Positions 40,501 to 49,500 of a DNA stretch of 64,000 bases are shown here, one piece after another. Both the position numbers and the translations under genes were made by a program. The notes below the pieces were generated by a model. That model did not search any database and was not told the DNA's origin. It was given only the letters and a program-made list of their open reading frames with translations. The stretch's first letter is position 1. The number at the start of each line of letters is the position of its first letter. Origin of the DNA: Alitta virens (taxonomy: Eukaryota > Annelida > Polychaeta > Phyllodocida > Nereididae); the NCBI GenBank assembly GCA_932294295.1, contig OW028582.1, positions 2,144,015 to 2,208,014 on the forward strand. Reading direction: 5' to 3'.

Positions 40501-43500
40501 GGTGTTTTTGCCAATGAGGGTGTGCTGGCCAGTGAAGGCTATCAATGAGAGCATCCTGTCTAATAAGGCTGCCAGAGAGAGTGACCAGTGTTGATATCTG
40601 GTCCTGTGAAGGATGTCATGTCAATTGGTATCTATAAGACTGCTGTCCACTGTCCAGCAAGGGCCAGCGGGTCCTTCCACTGAGAGCGGCAATTGAGTGT
40701 GCCTCCTGTCCAGTGAGGGATGGTGTCCAGAAAGGGCCATCAGCTTGTCTTGTCCATTAAGAATGACCATTGAGTGCATGATGTCTACTGTCCAGTGAGG
40801 ATGTCCAGTGAGAGTGTACACTGTCCAGTGAGGATGACCAGTGTCCAGTGAGGGTGTCAAGTGTACCCTTTCCATTGAAAGTGTTCACTGAGTCTATGCC
40901 GTCCAGTGAGGGCATCCAGTGTCCAGTGAGGGCGTCTACTGTCCAATGAGGATACACTGTCCAGTGAGGAGGACCAGTGTCCAGTGAGGGTGTCAAGTGT
41001 ACCCTTTCCATTGAAAGTGTTCACTGAGTCTAGGTGTCTAGTGTCCAGTGAGGATGCATGACCTATGTCCAGTGAGGATGGCCAGTGTCCAGTGAGGTGT
41101 CCAGTGAGGTTGTTCACTCAGTCTATGCCATCCAGCGAGGGCATCCAGTGAGAGTGTCTTAAGTGAGGATGCATGACCTATGTCCAGTTGGAGTGTCCAC
41201 TACTGTCCAGTGAGGGGCTGGTGTCCACCCTGCATCTATAGCACAACCTCGTGTCCTTGCAGCACTGAGGCTGGCTAGCTGGCTGGCTGGTGTTGATGGG
41301 CCTAGGGGTCAGGGGTTCCTCATCAGTATGAGACTAGCAAGGCAGCCACTCACCTACACCAAGCAGTGGCCCTGCATTGGATTAGTCAGAGTAGCACTGT
41401 CAGGCCTGATCCGCCTTATCAGCTGTCATAAATCTGTCAAGGCAGTCTGCCACGTAATCAAAATCTGTCACGGCTGCCAAGATTTACAGCTGTGTTTCCT
41501 TTATCCCATAACCTCGTCAGTAAGAGTCGGTAAGAATATTGAAGCGCCGTCTGATTTACTGCTTGGAATTTATCCCCCGTGCCATGTTCGCCGCTCGTCA
41601 GCTGGAGGCGGATGGGCGGGCCACATCCGGGTAACTCTCTCCCGCTACCTCCACGTGCTCGGCGTCATCAGCCGCACGTGCTGAAGAAAGCAGACGATCT
41701 GTCTGCATCAAAGAGATGTCTGTCAATCAAATCAAATTGATTTGTCATTGCTAATACCACACTTAATGAGTTTGGTAGAAGTTAGATTAGTTGTCTGTAA
41801 ATGTTGAATGGACCTTTTCTATTGTGTTATTCCAGGACCTAATAGTTTAAAAACGTGTTCTAATCCACTGACTTCAAAATTCAACTTCAATTCAATACAG
41901 TAATTTTAAATATTAAGTTAGCATTTATAAATTAATTGTGAAACCATCTTGTTTTAAAAGCTACTTTAGGCTTGAATTAATATTTATAAGTATTCGATAT
42001 AGATGAGAAATTATTATTTAATATTGATTGGGATCGGAAACCTGTCGCTTCATGCTTGGATATCATCACCTTTCATCTGCAGTTGACTGCGTGTGAAAAG
42101 TGAACAAATTTCTGTACGATGATCTAAACGTGGGCTAGCTAAGCCAGTTGCTGCTGCGGCCATATTAGATATTATGTAAGCTGCTAACTCGAGTTGTCAT
42201 TTTGTGGCCGTGAGCCTGAGTTAGAGCCACAATTGATGTATGGTATGTATTCGTTAGGACCAGGGCAGGTCCCCAAACTACCTGCATGGCCGCTGCTACT
42301 GGTGTTTATCGGACAATCTGCTAGGAAGCTTCCCTTCTATGCTTTATCATGTATTAGCAATCTATGGCGGGCTGGCTTGAGTTACTGCACTAGGGCAGGC
42401 ATCACCCTGGACGGGTGGCCAGTAAGTCGTCTGCTGCTGCTGCTGCTGCCGCTGCTGCTGCTGGGAAAGCATCTTACCCACAGATGCTATGTTACAATAG
42501 CATTGTTTCTGTATGAGATGGTACACTGAAATGTGGTATAAATGGTTTATATATTTGATCATGTATTGACCAATTTGACATATCTTAAGGACTTGGGTCA
42601 CCAATGGGACAGTGTCATCATCCATATATGGTCATTGAGATGCTGTTTGGGGGTTTCTGGTCCTAATGTCTTAATTACCCTAATTAGGAGCTAACAATAT
42701 AGGTCTGCAAGTTTCCCATAATATTCCCCTTAAAACAAGCTTTCATCCTTAAGACTTTAAATGACGAAGTAGTCAGTTTTGGTGATAACTCACTTATTTT
42801 CCATATGACTACATGACATTGTACGGTTTTCTTGCTACATGGCCAAATGTGCCACGTGCGTTTTCCATTCGTTTGGATAAACGAATGGAAAAAGCATGGT
42901 TTTTGCCTCATTATAATTAGCTAAAAACCATGCATTTTCCCTGCGTTTATCTTTTTCATGGAAAACGCACGTGGCACATTTGGTCATGTGCAAAACCTTT
43001 TGTTACAGGGGTCATATTAGGGTGCACAAAAATTGTGCTGTAATAGTTTTGGTTATTTTTTATTTTTTATTATTGCTTCACAAATACCTCTGGTTCCATG
43101 GCTACTTCATGAGTAGCAAGTACCCCGCCTTAGAGGGCTGCATCAATATCTATCTTTAAGCCAATTATATATCGGACCATGCTGGAAATACTAAATAAAA
43201 ATTAATATTATAATCAAACAAGCGACAAACTATAGTTATCAATAGTGGATTTTCACGGAAGGTTCTCCATATTTCAACCAAGAGGCAGGGGCCTAGATCA
43301 GAGGTAGCGCTCTGGGCTTCCAACTGCTGGGTCCCGGGTTCGATTCCCAGTCGAGCCTAAGTTGGATGGCTGTTTCATCCTTCGTCTCATTGCCATGGTC
43401 CCTGCCTGTCCTAATTAGCCCATCAGGTGCAGAAATACAGGACGTAAAGCCCCTATTCACACACACATACATATTTCCACCAGGTGGCTATGACAGAATA

Positions 43501-46500
43501 CTGCAATTCTATTGGCTGAAAAAGTTCCCTTGGCTGTGATTGGCTGAAGCAAAGTGCATCCAAGCAGAAGTATTTTTAGTGCATTTTAATGTATATTTGA
43601 CACCTTATCGTTCAGTTGATTTGTAATTTCCCAGAGAAAATTATATTAATGGAATCAGTTAGTTATGATCTACTATTTCTGAAAAGCAAAATGAGTAATA
43701 AGAGGGGAAGAAAGACTTATGTCTTGCTGAACTCAGGGCTGCTCAGTGAAAAGACTCTATTGGCTTATTGGAGCCCTGGTGTCTAGTTAGGGCCCCATTT
43801 CTTGAGCTCGTTGCCATGGTAATTAAACGTCTTTTAGATGGCATAATCTGAGTGAGAATGGCCTGGTCTGTGAGTGATGCATAGAACTGCATGCTAGATA
43901 ATATCAAAGCTCTGATTTAATGCACAACTTGGTCTTTTTCCACTCTTGAATTATGAGGGATTCTTGTGCAAAACTTAATTGCTGATAAGCCCTGTTTGCT
44001 CATAAATCTTTTGAGCTAATTTGGGTTAATGGCTGAGAATTATTACAGGGGGTTTTTTCTGCATCTCTGCTATTATACTCTAGCTTACACAAATGAATAT
44101 TATAGTAAATATTAAGTATTATAGTAAATATTAAGTATTATAGTAAATATTAAGTATTATAGTAAATATAAAGTATTATAGTAAATATTATTTGTAGTAC
44201 AACCTTAGTTTATGATGAATTGGATATTAGTAATATTGAGTAATTAATTATTATATATTATATTTTTAATTATTATATTTTATTAGTAATGACAGATATG
44301 TAGATTGGGTGTGATTTTTTTAGCATTTATTGATTCACATTTTTTTATTAGGGATTCTTAATTTAGTGTTGAAAAAATTAAATTAATTAATAAATAAAAT
44401 CTTAGGAATATAATGCTTTTATTAATGGCTTAATTTGTATTTTGGGCATATATAGAATTTTAATATGCATGACTCAAAAATAAACAAATGTTTAAATATC
44501 TTTTAGGTTAATTAGTGGAACTCTAACCAAGTACATTGCTAAGTGCATAAAAAGTGAGCCAGGTCAATTAGTGTTCTAGTCGTCCGCTAGGTGAGTGCTC
44601 CATGCAGGTGCGACACCTGTGGGAGGTTAGCTGCAGATTCCATCACAATCGTCTGCAACTGCACTCAATTCTTTGGAAATACCACAAAAACTTCAGTTAT
44701 ATTAAAGTAACCATGTAGTAATGTGTTTACAAATATGAAATATGAACGAATTGACTGTTTTTGTGACGTATTAGCTATTTATATAAGCCAAGGAAAGCAG
44801 TGTTGACTAACAAGACTGAAAAACGAGCACTTGCACTGCGGCAAAATGGATGGGCAACAGACGACAGGTCTCTTGTATATTTAGGTCCCGGCAGTTAAAC
44901 TCGTGTTTCGCTCAGCAAGCTAAATAAAAAGATTTAATAGCCATCCTGCCTTTTGTTTATAGTTCAGTAATCAACTTCTCCAATGCTATGTGGGACACCG
45001 GAGTTGCTTTCTGTTGTTGAGCACTAGCCAAAAATTCTGCTGGAATAAGGACTTGGGTGATAAACTGACAGCAATTAAACAGTTTTATAAGAAGTCATTA
45101 AGCGGTAAATAAACTTCGATTTTGTGTTTGATTGGGGATGGAGTTATTTCAGGGTCGGTTAGGCCTATTATTGCTAAGGTTAGGGTTATTGAGATAGACG
45201 AAGGAAGGAAGATTGATTGATTGAAGGAAAGAAAGAAAGATAAGAAAGAAAGAAAGAAAGAAAGAAAAGAAAAATAGACCTAGGCCTACTTATTAGTAAG
45301 AGAGGTCAATGACCTATTGTCAGCAAGTGGTACAAACGTATAGTCCTGTCATATCTATTTTCCCAGCTCATGACAATTGTATTAATTATGTAATATGACT
45401 ATTTTGCCCCCAAAAACTACTCCATTTGGAGTAGGAGTGGACTCCCAAGACTGGAGGGAGAAGGGAGGTTAGTGACAGGTCTGTATACTAGACGAGCGGT
45501 GTGACTTGATGTATTGAGTCTGAAGTGATATTAAACAAGTTCGCTTGATAGATGCCCCCAAGTCTGCTTTAGACAGCCAACAGAAAAAAAAGGAGCAATC
45601 TGTCTTCATCCTTTCATTCATTTATCAACATGTTTGTTTAATTTTGCATTGTGTTCTGACATGCTGAAGGCCCACCGCTCTCTCACTGCTCTCCTTGCTA
45701 CTAGAGGGCTCTGTAGGCACAGCGTATTTGCATGACGTCACGGGAATGTGTAGTCGTTGTTTTGTGACGTCATCATTATGTGTGCTCGTGAGACAGGCCG
45801 GCTGGTGACAAGTTACTGAACGTTGTTGACGGAGAAACGGCTACAGATGGTGGAGCTCTCTGAGATATGGGTTTTGCTGCTGTCATGTCAAGTCCTCGTG
45901 AAAAATGAAGAGTACCTAGATAAAAATGTATTCCTTGGAATAGTAGTGGGTGGATGGATTAGGGCTTTACATCCTGTATTTATGCACCTGATGGGCTAAT
46001 TAGGACAGGCAGGGATCACATTAACGAGATGAAGGATGAAACAGCCATCCAACTTAGGCTCGACCGGGAATTGAACCCGGGACGCCGTGGTTGGAAGCCC
46101 AGCGCGCTATCACTGAGCTAAACCTCTGCTCCTCACAGTGGTGGGTGGGTGGCTTAGGGTTTTACGTACTGTTTTTCTGCACCTGATGGGCTAATTAGGA
46201 CAGGCAGGGACCATGGCAATGAGACGAAGGATGAAACAGCCATCCAACTTAGGCTCGACCAGGAATTGAACCCGGGACGCAGCAGTTGGAAGCCTTGCGC
46301 GCTACTGCTGAGCTAAGCCCCAACCCCTCTGTACAAGCAATAGTAAATGGCGAGTAATCCTTGGGAGGCCATTAGCTCTTTTCTTAATTGAGAGCTTATT
46401 GGATCACAAAATGGAGACATTTTTATGTCAATTTTCCCTTGTCAATTTCACTGACAAACTTGCTTGAGATTCTGCAGCCATTGTTGCAGCTGTCAATCAA

Positions 46501-49500
46501 ATTAAAAGAAAAAGAGGAAAGAAAGAAAAGTCCTCATTTAGCAAGCGGAATCTCATCTATTAGATTGTGAGTTAACGTGGCGTTTGCTGGGAGTTGTGAT
46601 TTATCCTTTAATATTTCAATTAAGATAACTAGTTTAATAATGCCTCTATTCGATTTGCAAAAGAACCGTGTTTTTCGCGACATGGTCACGAATGACTTTC
46701 TGCTCTCGTACATTAAAAATAACCTCGAGAATAAGACCGATGCTCTATGAATCAAATTTTGGTTTAAAATGGAATTAATGTATGGAATAATAAACCAAAT
46801 CCACTCATAACAAACTCACAAAGCTCGTGGAATGAAAACGTTGTCTCGGAATGACTTGCTTTCTGCTAGTATGTTGTAACAAATACATAGCTAGGTGGCC
46901 TAGTGGTTACAGTTCCTATGTCTCTAGATTTATCATAGGCAAAAAATTATATAAACCAATACTACCTTCTTGTCTCATGATAATTTTCACCATTACATGC
47001 TCATTTGTGCACAGCAATTTAACTTTAAAGTACAATCAATAACATCATTAAAGTATTTCATGCCATCAAAAATCCAATATGTGAACAAACCTAGTGATGA
47101 CGTCACAATACTGAACAATGGGTGATGATGCCATTTCCATTTTGTTTCCAATGTTTTGATGTAGATTTTCTTTCAATTCATGATTTATTTTTTGTAATTA
47201 ATGCCTGATAGACTGACTTATTAAAGCAATTTTAAACTATATGATGAAGTCTTAGAAACTTAGCGCATATTGGCCAGTCTCGTTGAAGATCCCGAGTTCA
47301 ATTCTCGGCCACGGCACCCTTCGTCAGCTACATCTCAGCCGGATGTCAGTCGCATGAGATGTTAATTTTGCGGTACATGGGGTAAACGTGTAACATGGTG
47401 TGGACTCCGACTCTCACATCTTATCTCATAAATCAGCTTTTGTAAGCGGCAAGCGGACTCCTTACGAATCCATATTTACAGTTAGTTTCAGTAAAAACGG
47501 CCTGTCAAATTGAACTTCGACAAAGCTAGACAACTTTTGCTATACGATGCTACCTGCCACTAAACGAAACTGTCTGGCTATAGCTGGGTACTCAAAACCG
47601 GATCTAAAAGTACATGCAGCACCATTTGGTGCATAAGTTAAGAGTTATGCATATTTGTAATCTTTTGTCGAAAAGATGCATGTCGATTGCACATACATAT
47701 TCATGATATATTAGATAAATTTCTTGCATTTACCAAGGTTTATATTTTTTCAGTGGTGGTAGTTTAAGCCGACTATAAGGTAGAAGTAGACAGAAGCCGC
47801 TGGCTTTAGCCAGTTACAGTTACAGCCAGGAATAGGTCGCTACAGCTGACTACGAGTCGACCATAGGTTATGAAACTAACTGCACACCATTCGAATGATT
47901 CTTACCAGAGTTAAACTTCGGAAAAGTGCTTAAGAATCGCACTCTGCGTTAAGTTACTTTTCCTGATTAGTCTCGTTGACAAGAATTACGGAGTGACTTT
48001 TTTCCTCTCAGAACTTTTCCCTTCCACTCGGAAAGATTGACACATTGGATACTGCGTCATTCGTTCCAGTTGAGCTTCTTATCCGTTAAGTCTGCGAACT
48101 GTTTAACTGGTATAAACACTTATCTTTCTTTCTTCTGATCTCTTGGCATGGAGTTGGCTTCTCATGCCTGGATGCTGTGACGTCACAAATCGAATGAGCA
48201 ATTGTTCTGGAACTTTTACTCTCCGCTAACTCCTGGCCACCAACTTTTGTATCGACTGTTGATTAAACCGCTCACCTTGGAGGCGTTTCGTAATCAACAG
48301 ATTGGAAAGACTTATAAAACGCAATAGTTTGGTTGTATTTTACTATAGTGATAAATTTTGTAGAAGCACAGAGTATGTATTACACAAGCAGAGACGCCAC
48401 TGTAATTGAGCCAATTTATTTAAATACACTAATGAAAATCAAATAAATAATGTTATAGACTTTTTTAGAAATCACATAATGAAAATTTTCATTTATATAT
48501 TAATGCTAGAGTTAGTTTTTTTTTATATTATTAAGCACGCAGAAATATGACGTCACAATGACAACAATCACAATGGCGTCACTTCTAATTGTTATGATTA
48601 TGATGCAATACATAGCAAAGGACCATATTGTTAATAAAGTTGTTCTGAGTTCTGTTCCAAGTTCTGAGTTCTGTTCTGAGTTCCGAGTTCTGAGTTCAGT
48701 TCTGAGTTCTGTTCCGAGTTCTGAGACTCCGAGTCAGAATTTATGGCAAATTTTCCCAGAGATGAGTTGATTCCTTCAGGCCTAATATCTTCATCTGATT
48801 GATTGATTGATTGATTGATTGATCAAAACACTCACCTATACAATCAAAACACTCATGGTTGTATACCATACATTTATGACAACAAGAATCCATTCCCAAA
48901 ACCAACCCTGGCAGGCTTATGCAAATGAAGAACTTTCCAATCTGTGCACATACCAATCTGTGGCAGAAGTATGCAACTACTCAAGTTTGTAAGCTTTATT
49001 CATTGAGAGAAGCAGTACAATGTATAATGGCGTGGTATGCTGCAGCATGCCTGAAATTTCATTACCATACATTTAATATTCATCCAATTTGCATGACACA
49101 AAGCTGAAACGAAATGTCACAATACAAGAATTAACTTAATTTACGACGGACGTCAAGTGCGTAAACAATAAAAACAGTCAGTCTTGCAAGATTTGAGTAC
49201 TTAAAATTGACAGCGACAGTTACCTGTCATATTAGGAGTCCCAATCAATTACATTTTTCCTCATGTGATTGGTTTAATAAAGTTGTACCGAGTTCTGAGA
49301 CCTCGAGTCAGAATTTATGGCAAATTTTCCCGGAGATGAGTGATTTTTTCAGGCATAATATCTTCATCCAATTAATAAAAATTTGTTGTGATTTTGCGAT
49401 ATTGCAATATCGTAAGTCGAATTCTGATATCGAATGAAAAATTTAATCAATGGCAACCTATCACATAGTTAAGTCTATTGTACTTGTTAATTTCATATAA

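Noticed and set aside
40621..41117. Minus-strand frames with [11 protein letters not shown] repeats
   Set aside because: They follow the GTCCAGTGAGG minisatellite; no flanking gene structure.
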